From: JAHEDH01 sp965364515
Lineage (GTDB): Bacteria > Actinomycetota > Acidimicrobiia > Spongiisociales > ZC4RG35
NCBI GenBank assembly: GCA_965364515.1
Contig: CBDTXZ010000012.1
Location: 1-32,816 of the forward strand
Reading direction: 5' to 3'
DNA length: 32,816 nucleotides
Both the position numbers and the translations under genes were made by a program. The first letter of the stretch is position 1. Each line of letters begins with the position of its first letter. The notes beneath the pieces were generated by a model, which worked only from the letters and a program-made list of their open reading frames with translations, was not told the DNA's origin and made no database searches. This document shows positions 18,235 to 26,036 of this stretch, piece by piece.

Positions 18235-18813
18235 TCAGGGGTCGAGGTGTGGCGGGAGCTCGTCGATAGTTGCTTTGACGAGTGCGAAATCACGTCGCAT
18301 CGACTCTTCGACGTCGGGGCGTCCTCGAAGTGCGGCGGCGGGATGGAACGTCGGCACGACGATGATGCCCCGCCACCATCGATATCGCTGTCCCCGCATT
18401 CGGGTGATCCCGGTTTCCGTCTTGAGGAGGAGTTTGGTGGCGAAGTTTCCGAGGGTGACGACCACCACTGGAGCGACCAGCTCGAGCTGGCGATGGAGGT
18501 ACCCCTTGCAGGCTTCGATCTCGTCGGGACGAGGATCACGGTTGCCTGGTGGCCTGCACTTGAGCACGTTGGCGATGTACACCTGGTCTCGTTCGATCCC
18601 GACCTCGGTCATCAGCGAGTCGAGGAGCTGGCCCGCTCTGCCTACGAAGGGCTCGCCTTGGAGATCTTCGTTCTTGCCGGGTGCCTCTCCGATGATCATC
18701 ACGTCGGCGTCTGCGCTCCCGACGCCGAACACCACATTCGTGCGCGTCTCGGAGAGCCGGCAGTCGGTGCACCCTTCGGCGGTGGTCCTGAGAGTCTCGA
18801 GCTCGTTCCCCAT
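18235..18813 (-). CDS. uracil-DNA glycosylase, family 4 (Fe-S)
   Basis: The 192-aa product has the SPO1-polymerase-related UDG signatures: GEAPG motif A followed by EDLQGEPFVGRAGQLL, and HPAAAL motif B near the C-terminus. Four Cys for a 4Fe-4S cluster are visible: Cys15 and Cys18 (CTDC), the Cys of LKCRPPGNR and that of EACKGYL. It removes uracil from DNA as the first step of base excision repair. ATG 18811-18813 was chosen because the family starts just before the CxxC. Its stop is 6 nt from the convergent ATP-grasp stop. Confidence 0.93.
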   Translation of the reverse strand: MGNELETLRTTAEGCTDCRLSETRTNVVFGVGSADADVMIIGEAPGKNEDLQGEPFVGRAGQLLDSLMTEVGIERDQVYIANVLKCRPPGNRDPRPDEIEACKGYLHRQLELVAPVVVVTLGNFATKLLLKTETGITRMRGQRYRWWRGIIVVPTFHPAAALRGRPDVEESMRRDFALVKATIDELPPHLDP

Positions 18814-18894
18814 GAAGACCTGAAGCGTAGATGTCGGGTTCCCTCCGAGGGGAGGCGTGTGTCGCACGGGCGGATCCCAGCCGGTCGTGGGCGG

Positions 18895-18900
18895 TAAGGT
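18895..18900 (+). promoter_or_regulatory. -10 box, probable leaderless transcript of the 18907 gene
   Basis: TAAGGT fits TANNNT and ends exactly 6 nt before ATG 18907. No Shine-Dalgarno lies between them. Confidence 0.55.
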
Positions 18901-18906
18901 CATCTC

Positions 18907-19725
18907 ATGTCGGACCTCGCGGCTCGATCCGCCGTTGAAATCGATCGTTTGGTTCTCGGCGTGAATCGCCAGGTCGGGCCCCGTCACGGTCGATGGCTGA
19001 TGAAGATCGCTTGGGATCTCGGCCTCGACTCGCTCAAGTTGATCCCCCATCTGGGCGAGTTCTGGCTGCAGGTACCGGTTCCCGTCGAACTGGCAGTCGC
19101 GCGATTGCCTTACGCCGACACAGGTTCGGTGTCCGGCCGAATCGCCGAGTTCGAGGCTCGCGGCCTGCTGATCGCAAGCCCCGCCGGCCATATCGCCACC
19201 GAGCGATTCCGACGGTTGCTGAGGGCTTCGATCGAAGCTCGCGAAGAAGTCGTCACGCAAACCTGGTCCGGTTTCGAAGCTGTCATCTCGGAGGCGGGTC
19301 CACTCGTGGATCGTGTCGCGGCGGCGGCATCCGAGGACCATCTCGTGGCCTGCGCCCACCGTGCGCTGAAACCGGTCGCCGATCCACTTCATCGGTTCTA
19401 TGGCAAGCTCGTCACGCTCCGATACGTCCGGCAACACGACCACGTCACAGCCTGGCGGGCGCGAGGACTGGACTCCAAGACGATATCGGCGATGACAGCC
19501 CTGTGGCGTGACCAGGAGGTCGAACCGGACGATCCTGGCCTGCGGAACCTGGAGTCGGCCGGACTGGCCTCGAAAGGGGCGCTCACGACAGCTGGGCGCC
19601 GGCTCCGAGAGGAGATCGAAGACGAGACGAACGAAGGAGCGGGAGCAAGCTGGCAGGTCCTCGACCCGGGCGAGCATCGCCACCTCGTGGATCTGCTGAG
19701 CGGACTCCCGGATTCGGTCGAGTAG
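18907..19725 (+). CDS. SCO6745/SalK-like protein
   Basis: The 272-aa protein is almost entirely helical. The first half contains a segment like a winged helix (LPYADTGSVSGRIAEFEARGLL), and the second half has RYVRQHDHVTAWRARGL, a pattern I associate with actinobacterial SCO6745/SalK-like proteins of poorly known function. No signal peptide or membrane segment is seen. It may be a MarR-like regulator or a ligand sensor. It is divergent from the UDG gene and appears to have its own leaderless promoter. Family assignment is tentative. Confidence 0.7.
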   Translation: MSDLAARSAVEIDRLVLGVNRQVGPRHGRWLMKIAWDLGLDSLKLIPHLGEFWLQVPVPVELAVARLPYADTGSVSGRIAEFEARGLLIASPAGHIATERFRRLLRASIEAREEVVTQTWSGFEAVISEAGPLVDRVAAAASEDHLVACAHRALKPVADPLHRFYGKLVTLRYVRQHDHVTAWRARGLDSKTISAMTALWRDQEVEPDDPGLRNLESAGLASKGALTTAGRRLREEIEDETNEGAGASWQVLDPGEHRHLVDLLSGLPDSVE

Positions 19726-19742
19726 AAGTATCTGAGGAAAAG

Positions 19743-19770
19743 TGTCCTGATCGAGACTTTCTGTTCGTGG
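19743..19770 (+). promoter_or_regulatory. candidate ECF-type promoter of the DGPF gene
   Basis: TGTCCT (19743-19748), a 17-nt spacer and CGTGG (19766-19770) lie about 46 nt before ATG 19817. The spacing suits an ECF sigma promoter. The match is by eye, and autoregulation by the adjacent sigma gene is inference. Confidence 0.35.
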
Positions 19771-19816
19771 TCAGGGTGAGCGCGGGAACGGCCTGCGCCG
19801 AGCGAGGAGCATCATC

Positions 19817-20203
19817 ATGAGCCAGTACCTGCTGTCGACATACGCCGGCGAAGGCGCGTCCGACGGACCACAGCCCGATCCCGAGCAAATGAAGGAATTC
19901 ATGGGGCGGGTGATCGCTCTGGAGGCCGAGATGGACGCGAACGGAACCTTCCTGTTCGGTGGCTCGTTGTACGGCCCGGATGCTGCCACCGTCGTGGCCG
20001 CCACAGACCGCGACGTCGTGATGACCGACGGGCCGTTCGCAGAGTCGAAAGAGCACATCGCCGGTTTCTATGTCATCGAGGCGGAGGATCTCGATGAAGC
20101 GTTGCGGTGGGCCGAGAAGGTCACCCATGCCATCGGTCGCCCGATCGAGGTACGACCCTTCCGTGCAACCGGACGAGTCGCCGACCAGATGCCGCCCGCC
20201 TGA
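19817..20203 (+). CDS. YCII-related DGPF-domain protein
   Basis: The 128-aa product has the name-giving DGPF motif (about residues 74-77, TDGPFAESKEHIAGFYVIEA) with the usual ferredoxin-like strand order and a final IEVRPF. Genes of this family commonly sit beside ECF42 sigma factors, as here (next gene starts 3 nt after the stop). The biochemical role is unknown; an adaptor or sensor for the sigma factor is often proposed. GAGGAG precedes the ATG by 8-9 nt. Confidence 0.9.
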   Translation: MSQYLLSTYAGEGASDGPQPDPEQMKEFMGRVIALEAEMDANGTFLFGGSLYGPDAATVVAATDRDVVMTDGPFAESKEHIAGFYVIEAEDLDEALRWAEKVTHAIGRPIEVRPFRATGRVADQMPPA

Positions 20204-20206
20204 GCG

Positions 20207-21448
20207 GTGGGTGTGCAGGAGAACGTCGGGTCAGCTGTCGTCGAGCGGGTCTTTCGAGATGTCCGTAGTCAGGCGGTGGCCACGTTGGTGCGCCTCTCAG
20301 GAGACATCACCATCGCCGAGGACGCCGTCCAGGACGCGTTTCTCGTTGCGAACCGGCGGTGGCTCGACGACGGCATTCCGCCGAACCCGGCCGGGTGGAT
20401 CATCGCAACCGCCCGGAACCGGGCAATCGACATCCTTCGGCGGGACGCCCGCGGGCGGGAGCTGGTCGAACAGACCGCCGCGGAAGCGCACCGACTCCAC
20501 TCAGATGACGTGTCGGCGACCGAGGAAGACCTGATGCACGACGATCGCCTTCGGCTGATCTTCACCTGCTGCCATCCGTCTCTGCGGCCCGAACATCAAG
20601 TTGCGCTCACGCTGCGGCTCATCGGTGGATTGTCGGTTGCCGATATCGCCCGAGCCTTCATCGTCAGCGAGGCATCCATGGCCAAGAGGCTCGTTCGTGC
20701 GAAGTACAAGATCAGAGCGGCGAAGATCCCGTACCGGATCCCGTCGGGAGCCGAGCTGCCCCGGCGTCTCAAGCCGGTCCTGGCGGTGCTGTATCTGATC
20801 TACAGCACCGGCGCCGACGACCCTGGTCAGGAGGAACTCCGCGGTGAAGGCATCCGGCTCGCCCGCTTGCTGGTGTCCCTGATGCCGGATGAGCCCGAAG
20901 CTGCCGGGCTGCTCGCCCTGATGTTGTTGAACGAGTCCCGGATGGGCGCTCGTCGGGAATCGGGTCAAGTGGTGCTCTTGGGCGATCAGGATCGGGAGGC
21001 GTGGGATCGCGAGCTCATCGACGAGGGCCAAGCCATCGTGCGAGCCTGTATTCGACGCAACCATCCCGGACCGTTTCAGCTCCAGGCAGCCATCCAGGCA
21101 GTCCACAGCCAGGCAGCAACGCTCGAAGCGACCGATTGGGACCAGATCGTCGCCCTCTACGACCATCTCACACTCTTTCTTCCGACTCCTGTCGTGGCGC
21201 TGAACCGCGCCATCGCAGTGGGGGAGCGGGATGGGCGGGCTGCGGGTCTCGAAGCGCTCGATGCGATCGGACCCGATCTCGATGGCTTTCATCTCATGCA
21301 CGCAGCCCGAGCGACGATGCTGCGCGAGCTCGGACGGTATCGGGAGGCCAGAGCTGCCTTCGAGACGGCCAAGGAGCTTGCGACATCGGAGGAGGATCGG
21401 CGATTCCTGTCGGCTCGGATCCGCGAAATGTCGCTGGAGCCGAACTAA
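20207..21448 (+). CDS. ECF42-type RNA polymerase sigma factor with C-terminal TPR-like extension
   Basis: The 413-aa product has sigma2 (about 15-85; ITIAEDAVQDAFLVANRRW and NPAGWIIATARNRAIDILRR) and sigma4 (about 110-175; LRPEHQVALTLRLIGGLSVADIARAF, ASMAKRLVRAK). The remaining 230 residues are a helical extension (YLIYSTG, LLALMLLNESRMGAR, YDHL) characteristic of ECF42 factors, which lack a classical anti-sigma. The neighbouring DGPF gene confirms the type. GTG 20207 is the first start; GTG 20213 is possible. It probably directs transcription of its own locus and a few stress or metabolism genes. The zinc-ribbon gene follows 9 nt later. Confidence 0.92.
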   Translation: MGVQENVGSAVVERVFRDVRSQAVATLVRLSGDITIAEDAVQDAFLVANRRWLDDGIPPNPAGWIIATARNRAIDILRRDARGRELVEQTAAEAHRLHSDDVSATEEDLMHDDRLRLIFTCCHPSLRPEHQVALTLRLIGGLSVADIARAFIVSEASMAKRLVRAKYKIRAAKIPYRIPSGAELPRRLKPVLAVLYLIYSTGADDPGQEELRGEGIRLARLLVSLMPDEPEAAGLLALMLLNESRMGARRESGQVVLLGDQDREAWDRELIDEGQAIVRACIRRNHPGPFQLQAAIQAVHSQAATLEATDWDQIVALYDHLTLFLPTPVVALNRAIAVGERDGRAAGLEALDAIGPDLDGFHLMHAARATMLRELGRYREARAAFETAKELATSEEDRRFLSARIREMSLEPN

Positions 21449-21457
21449 TTTCGTCAC

Positions 21458-21826
21458 ATGACGAAAACATCGAAGCTCAGATGTGCATGGTGCGGGGGGA
21501 GGTTTGCAGTCACGAAGGGTCCGGGACGGCCACCCAAGTACTGCCGGCGATCGCATCGACAGCGCGCCTACGAATCGAGGCGGATCGCAGATGAACGCGG
21601 CCTCTCGGCGGACGAGGTGCTGCTGACAGCTGACAGCTGGACTCGGGCTCGGGATGCGCTGTACGTCGCCGAGGCCGCCGCTCGCGACGCGGAGAACGAT
21701 CTCGATGACGATCCGACCGCGACTGAGCTCATCTCGATCATTCGGACCCTGGTGCGGGCGATCGATGATGCCGCCTCCATCCACGCCGAGCCCAAAGCAA
21801 TCGGCGAGCTCGAGAGCTCGGGTTGA
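21458..21826 (+). CDS. zinc-ribbon-like small protein
   Basis: The 122-aa product has a basic N-terminal module with candidate Zn ligands Cys9, Cys12, Cys29 and His33 (CAWC, then GRPPKYCRRSHRQRAYESR) and a C-terminal acidic helical half. The GRPPKYC...RQRA motif recurs in actinobacterial proteins of unknown function and could bind nucleic acid. It starts 9 nt after the sigma gene and is likely on the same transcript. I recognise no further function. Confidence 0.72.
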   Translation: MTKTSKLRCAWCGGRFAVTKGPGRPPKYCRRSHRQRAYESRRIADERGLSADEVLLTADSWTRARDALYVAEAAARDAENDLDDDPTATELISIIRTLVRAIDDAASIHAEPKAIGELESSG

Positions 21827-21840
21827 ATGGCTGGATCTCT

Positions 21841-21871
21841 GGGTATAAACGTCACAGTGACGTTTATGCCC
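21841..21871. promoter_or_regulatory. 31-bp palindrome over a promoter -10 (probable operator)
   Basis: GGGTATAAACGTCAC (21841-21855) and GTGACGTTTATGCCC (21857-21871) are inverted copies with one mismatch around a single base. The inner 21 bp are perfect. A 1-nt centre fits a protein site on DNA better than an RNA hairpin. TATAAA (21844-21849) inside it, with TTGAAT (21823-21828) 15 nt upstream, looks like a promoter for the 21892 gene. Confidence 0.7.
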
Positions 21872-21891
21872 GAGTACGGGAGGTTGCAGCC

Positions 21892-22242
21892 ATGACGGAG
21901 TATCGACGCAATGACGGTGGAATCGAGAAGGCGCGGTCCATGATCGAGTCACATCAGTACGTCCTCGACAGCGACTGGTCGGAGTCCCAGCCGTCACCCG
22001 CCGAGGAGAACGAGAAGATCGACCGCGACGGCTACGAGGGCTTCGGTGAGTGGCATCTCGCCATCGACGCCGGAGCATCGGCCCAGAGCAAGGATCGTTA
22101 CGGCTTCATCTTCGGCGACTTCGAGCGGGTGCACCGCAGCGGACTGATCGCCGCCAAGCAGCGAGCGGCGGAATGGGGCCATGGCGAGATCGAACGAGTG
22201 GCCGACGAGCTGCTCTCGCTTCTGGACGCCAGATCGGCCTAA
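21892..22242 (+). CDS. conserved-looking hypothetical protein (116 aa)
   Basis: An acidic soluble protein that starts MTEYRRNDGGIEKARSMIES; the centre reads GYEGFGEWHLAIDAG and GFIFGDFERVHRSGL. The composition and regular helix and strand pattern look like a folded domain, but I recognise no family. ATG 21892 was chosen because GGGAGG lies 8 nt upstream; a longer frame from 21823 would run through the palindromic operator. The palindrome over its promoter suggests specific repression. Confidence 0.68.
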   Translation: MTEYRRNDGGIEKARSMIESHQYVLDSDWSESQPSPAEENEKIDRDGYEGFGEWHLAIDAGASAQSKDRYGFIFGDFERVHRSGLIAAKQRAAEWGHGEIERVADELLSLLDARSA

Positions 22243-22346
22243 CGCCCATAATCTACGTTATGTAAAGTTGTTGCATTGGTGGGTTCAAGCCGAGCCCGTT
22301 CGGCGGTGACAACCGTGAACTCGGGCCCGACCTCGTCCCCTCTCCG

Positions 22347-22868
22347 CTATTCCACGGCTGGGATGGGTCCACCTGGCTCGGTGCCGTGCTGTCGCCGGAT
22401 GGCCGCTGTCGTCTCGGCGTCATCTCGACCTTCTTGCCTGGCCACAGCGAGGGCATCGATGATGCCATCCAGAGCCGATGGCCAGACCGCCAGCCACCTC
22501 GCCTCCTCGCTGATGACCCGGAGGCCGTGTTCGGTGTCGGGAGGAATGAGCACGAAGGTCCCGGGCACGAGCGGTGTGGTCGACCGCGATCCCCACAGTT
22601 CGATGTCGCCTTCGAGGATGAAGAATGCCTCTGACTCGCCCTTGTGGATGTGGGTTCGACCGGATGTCCCTCGCTGTCCGCGCACCAGCACGACCCCCCA
22701 TCCCCCGACCGAATCGGAGGCGGACATCAGTTCGACGATCCCGTTGCGCTCGTTCTGGTCCTCGGGGCGCAACACCATCAGGTTGTCATCGGTCCACACG
22801 GTCGCTCCTCCGATTTGGTCCTCCGTTCCCGGTTCGTCGGCGGAACGGTAGATGGCCCGAGCGTTCAA
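22347..22868 (-). CDS. cupin domain protein
   Basis: The 173-aa product has a cupin beta-barrel: motif 1 region RTHIHKGESEAFFILEGDIELWG (metal ligands H, H, E and so on) and motif 2 region PGTFVLIPPDTEHGLR. It resembles small metal-binding isomerases or dioxygenases; the substrate is unknown. The frame is open to a TTG at 22866-22868 with no clear Shine-Dalgarno, so the start is uncertain. The final 30 residues are a charged helix. Confidence 0.82.
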   Translation of the reverse strand: MNARAIYRSADEPGTEDQIGGATVWTDDNLMVLRPEDQNERNGIVELMSASDSVGGWGVVLVRGQRGTSGRTHIHKGESEAFFILEGDIELWGSRSTTPLVPGTFVLIPPDTEHGLRVISEEARWLAVWPSALDGIIDALAVARQEGRDDAETTAAIRRQHGTEPGGPIPAVE

Positions 22869-22954
22869 GGCTTCGATGGGCCCGGTGAATCCTGAGTACG
22901 GCCGTCAGGTCGCGCCACCGCAATGTCTCTCCCGACAAGTGGCCGTTCGAAGAG

Positions 22955-23344
22955 TCAATTCACGATGCGAACAATGAAGGCATAACGGAACCTGCGGCCC
23001 TTCGATGCGGCGAGACTCCCCATGATCACCGCGATCAGATACCAGATCCCGACGATGGCGAGCATGAAGATGCCGATGAGGACCAGGAAGAGCACGAGCG
23101 ACATCCCGATCCAGACGAGCGCGTTGAGCTGGAAGTTGAGCGACTCGACTGCATGTCGCCGTACGTAGGCCGATTCCTTCCCCTTCGTCAGCATCACGAA
23201 GAGCGGAGCCAGAAACCCGAGTGCCACCCAGGCGGCGACGAACGAGCCCATGTGGGCGATCATCGCCCAGTTCTTCTCCCACTCGGTTGGTGGTCCGACC
23301 TCGTCCGGGGATGGTTGATCTGGAAGTTGCGGGCTCTCGGACAT
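22955..23344 (-). CDS. DUF4870 family membrane protein
   Basis: The 129-aa product has a short Pro-rich N-terminal tail, WAMIAHMGSF leading into a first membrane helix, KGKESAYVRRHAVESLNFQLN, then two further helices, and ends in YAFIVRIVN. This is the DUF4870 (Tic20-like) pattern, a small three- to four-helix protein of unknown function. ATG 23342-23344 fits the conserved part; a longer frame would overlap the divergent region. TACACT lies 8 nt before the ATG, so the transcript may be nearly leaderless. Confidence 0.85.
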   Translation of the reverse strand: MSESPQLPDQPSPDEVGPPTEWEKNWAMIAHMGSFVAAWVALGFLAPLFVMLTKGKESAYVRRHAVESLNFQLNALVWIGMSLVLFLVLIGIFMLAIVGIWYLIAVIMGSLAASKGRRFRYAFIVRIVN

Positions 23345-23407
23345 GGCGTCGGAGTGTACGGGCGCCGGAGTCTTCCGGCCTCGCGTGCTCCACAGGGCGG
23401 CCCCCTC

Positions 23408-23431
23408 CCCCACCAGCGATACCTGGTGGGG
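23408..23431. repeat. 9-bp GC hairpin between the divergent DUF4870 and CFA genes
   Basis: CCCCACCAG (23408-23416) and CTGGTGGGG (23423-23431) pair perfectly around CGATAC. It lies midway between the divergent starts. It could be a regulator site or a leader hairpin; no T run follows. Confidence 0.45.
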
Positions 23432-23517
23432 TGCCGTGGAACCCGGTGATGTGTCGTGCTCAGCGGCCAACGGGACACGACTCACATTTCAGACCGACAG
23501 CGACCAGAATCCCTGCC

Positions 23518-24597
23518 ATGTCCTCGCAAGCCGCCGAAGGTCAGACCACCGCCAAGCGCCTCCTCGCTGCTGCCGAGTCCGGTCGGGTCCCCGATCCGGT
23601 TCTGCGAACCGCAATCGATCTCCGGGTCCGGGGCAAGGTGCGTCACGAACGGCGTGGCGGTTTTGAGGGTATCGCGCAACGAAAACGCGAACTGCTGGCC
23701 GAACGCGCCGCTGGACCGATCACCACCCACGTCGAGGACGCAAACCGCCAGCACTACGAGGTGCCTTCGGCCTTCTTCGAACTCATCCTGGGGCCTCGGC
23801 TGAAGTACTCATCGTGCTACTGGCCCGAGGGAGTCGCAGACCTCGCCGATGCGGAGGAGGCTGCACTCGATCAGGTGGTGGGTCGTGCCGGTCTCGAGGA
23901 CGGCGATCGCATCCTCGAACTCGGTGCCGGATGGGGTTCGCTCTCGTTGTACATGGCCGAGCGGTTTCCGAACGCCGAGATTTTCACAGTGTCGAACTCT
24001 CGCACCCAAAAAGCACACATCGACGCAGAGGCGACCGAGCGCGGCTTCGACAACCTCACCGTCGTCACCGCCGACATCGCCGAGTTCGAAACCCAACGTG
24101 ACGGCTTCGACCGGGTGGTGTCGGTCGAGATGTTCGAACACGTCCGGAATCATCGTGAACTGCTTCACCGGGTGAGTGCCTGGTTGAAACCCGGCGGGAC
24201 CTGTTTCATCCATGTGTTCTCTCATCGTGATGCGGCATGGCACTTCGATGAGAGTGATCCGTCCGACTGGATGGCCCGACAGTTCTTCTCGGGCGGCACG
24301 ATGCCCTCTCACGACCTCCTTCTGCACGAGCAGCGCGACATGGTGGTCGTCGACGACTGGTGGATGAACGGCACCCACTACGCCAAGACCCTCCAGGCAT
24401 GGCTCGATCTACTCGATGCGAGCCGCGAGTCTTGCCTGCAGACACTCGCCACCGGGGACGATCCGGCGACTCCCGAGCTTCAACTCTCTCGTTGGCGACT
24501 GTTTCTGCTGGCGAGCATCGGTACTTGGGGCGTCTCGCGTGGGAATGAGTTCGGCGTGTCGCACTATCTGTTCGAGAACTCGCGGTCCGCCGGCTGA
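23518..24597 (+). CDS. cyclopropane-fatty-acyl-phospholipid synthase family methyltransferase
   Basis: The 359-aa product is a SAM-dependent methyltransferase of the CFA class: NRQHYEVP (76-83), PRLKYSSCYWP, SAM loop ILELGAGWG (about 132-140), SVEMFEHV, and a C-terminal half with CFIHVFSHR and a conserved DDWWMNGTHYAKTL. It should methylate lipid or acyl substrates at the membrane; the exact product is unknown. It is a little shorter than E. coli Cfa (382 aa). ATG 23518 has no clear Shine-Dalgarno. Confidence 0.88.
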   Translation: MSSQAAEGQTTAKRLLAAAESGRVPDPVLRTAIDLRVRGKVRHERRGGFEGIAQRKRELLAERAAGPITTHVEDANRQHYEVPSAFFELILGPRLKYSSCYWPEGVADLADAEEAALDQVVGRAGLEDGDRILELGAGWGSLSLYMAERFPNAEIFTVSNSRTQKAHIDAEATERGFDNLTVVTADIAEFETQRDGFDRVVSVEMFEHVRNHRELLHRVSAWLKPGGTCFIHVFSHRDAAWHFDESDPSDWMARQFFSGGTMPSHDLLLHEQRDMVVVDDWWMNGTHYAKTLQAWLDLLDASRESCLQTLATGDDPATPELQLSRWRLFLLASIGTWGVSRGNEFGVSHYLFENSRSAG

Positions 24598-24655
24598 CGG
24601 TGTTCGGTCGCATCCGCGCAGCGATTTCGGATCGCGGGCGGTGGTGTTCTCGGCG

Positions 24656-25201
24656 CTATGAGTTCGTGTCTGCGCCGTCCGGAGGCCAGTCGATCGCAAC
24701 GAGCACCTCGTTCCTTCGGAGTGGGGCAGGGACGAACGGTCCGTCGTAGACGGCGGCCTCCGGGGTGCCACGCACCCGAATGCCATCGCGCTCGAGCGCT
24801 GACAGCAACGACGATTCGGCCTTGCGGTACCTCCGTTCGCCGCGGCCTCCCCGGTACCCGGCGGCGGCGTAGTGCCCGCCTGGGACTCGAGCGACTCCAA
24901 CCGTTCCCTCGACCGGTCGGGGAAGGGAATCTTCGGTGTAGGCGCGCTCCAAAACGAATCGATAGCGATGGGTGCCGTCGGCGCTAGGCAGATGTGTCAC
25001 CGGAACCGTCATGTTCATCTTTGTGCCGGTCGAGTTGCGACCAAAGATGTACCCGGCAAGACGCCGAAATGCCACGCTCCCGGTGGATTCGAAGCTCCCC
25101 CGCACGGACGTCTCCGCGACCAGATGTGACTCGTACAGCCGCACCTCGTAATCGGGCTCTGATCCAACCACCGAATACTCAGGCTGTTCATACTTGGCCA
25201 T
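24656..25201 (-). CDS. SOUL family heme-binding protein
   Basis: The 181-aa product shows the SOUL pattern: EYSVVGSEPDYEVRLYESHLVAET, FRRLAGYIFGRNSTGTKMNMTVPVT, a beta-hairpin RYRFVLERAYT, and ending in RRNEVLVAIDWP. SOUL proteins bind heme or related tetrapyrroles. ATG 25199-25201 is preceded by GAGGAGG 4 nt upstream; a longer frame lacks such a site. TATGCT at 25232-25227 on the minus strand is a plausible -10. Confidence 0.88.
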   Translation of the reverse strand: MAKYEQPEYSVVGSEPDYEVRLYESHLVAETSVRGSFESTGSVAFRRLAGYIFGRNSTGTKMNMTVPVTHLPSADGTHRYRFVLERAYTEDSLPRPVEGTVGVARVPGGHYAAAGYRGGRGERRYRKAESSLLSALERDGIRVRGTPEAAVYDGPFVPAPLRRNEVLVAIDWPPDGADTNS

Positions 25202-25246
25202 GAACCTCCTCGGACGTTCTGTGACCAGCATACGATTCGCCGTGGG

Positions 25247-25939
25247 CTAGCCAGATCGGGCCTGTGAGCGATACTGCAATGCGTTGCCGGACTTGCCGAC
25301 GATCACAATCACGCCGATCTCCCGGAGGCAGTAGGCCATCTGTTGCGCAAGCCGTCGGGGACGCTCGATTCCCATTGCGAGCTCGGCGGTCGTGAACGGC
25401 TCCCCCAAGGTGTCTGGCAAGAATTGGGAGAGGTTGTCAGGTGTTTCGAGGACTCGGCGGTCGACGACCTCGAGCAGCCGGCGTTCCACCACCGCCCAGC
25501 CCTTCCGCCTGCGGCTTCGGTTTCCGTCGAAGCGTCTGAGCTCTTCTTCGTGTGTCAGCAGGAGTTCGAGGGAGAGGTTCGGATGGTCCAAGAGGGTCGG
25601 AAAGCTGACGAGCTCGGCGAAGACGTCGTACAGGCTTCCTGACTTCGGGGACTTCCTCCGCGTGCTCGGTTTCCCGTCGTGGGGTCCCCGGACGATCCAC
25701 TTGCTCTCCGGAATCGGGTGGACGATGCGAATGCGGTGTTGATCCAAGAGGGCATCGAGCTTCGACCTCATCGAGGAGAACCCACGAGTCTGGATCTCGA
25801 TCAGCTGCTCGCCCCGGACGATGTCGATCACGTACCTTCCGATCGGGGCTTCGAAGACGTCGTCGGGCTCGGAGTACCACCGCTTGAGCGAGGCGTGGAG
25901 CTGGGTCTCTCTGAGTGTTCCGATGCCTGATGCCGACAT
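25247..25939 (-). CDS. PD-(D/E)XK-like nuclease-fold protein with C-terminal winged helix
   Basis: The 230-aa product opens with GTLRETQLHASLKRWY, then YVIDIVRGEQLIEIQTRGF: Glu11, Asp39 and Glu48-x-Gln50 fit the E/D...ExQ variant of the PD-(D/E)XK nuclease core. A following KLDALLDQHRIRIVHPI continues that fold. The last 60 residues (PFTTAELAMGIERPRRLAQQMAYCLREIGVI) look like a winged helix. Nuclease activity is not established; a DNA-binding role is an alternative. TACGCT lies 6 nt before the ATG (leaderless). Confidence 0.72.
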   Translation of the reverse strand: MSASGIGTLRETQLHASLKRWYSEPDDVFEAPIGRYVIDIVRGEQLIEIQTRGFSSMRSKLDALLDQHRIRIVHPIPESKWIVRGPHDGKPSTRRKSPKSGSLYDVFAELVSFPTLLDHPNLSLELLLTHEEELRRFDGNRSRRRKGWAVVERRLLEVVDRRVLETPDNLSQFLPDTLGEPFTTAELAMGIERPRRLAQQMAYCLREIGVIVIVGKSGNALQYRSQARSG

Positions 25940-25945
25940 ACGGCG

Positions 25946-25951
25946 AGCGTA
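25946..25951 (-). promoter_or_regulatory. -10 box, probable leaderless transcript
   Basis: TACGCT on the minus strand ends exactly 6 nt before ATG 25939 and fits TANNNT. No Shine-Dalgarno lies between. Confidence 0.55.
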
Positions 25952-26024
25952 GGACGGCCGAGCCGGGCTCTTTGGGATTCTCGATCCCTCCACTCCCCCG
26001 CCTTCGAAGCCTCCAGCTCACCGG

Positions 26025-26030
26025 TACAGT
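26025..26030 (+). promoter_or_regulatory. -10 box, probable leaderless transcript
   Basis: TACAGT ends exactly 6 nt before ATG 26037 and fits TANNNT. No Shine-Dalgarno lies between. Confidence 0.55.
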
Positions 26031-26036
26031 GCCGTC

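Noticed and set aside
20501..22078. 525-codon minus-strand open frame
   Set aside because: Antisense shadow of the sigma factor and zinc-ribbon genes; no family motif.
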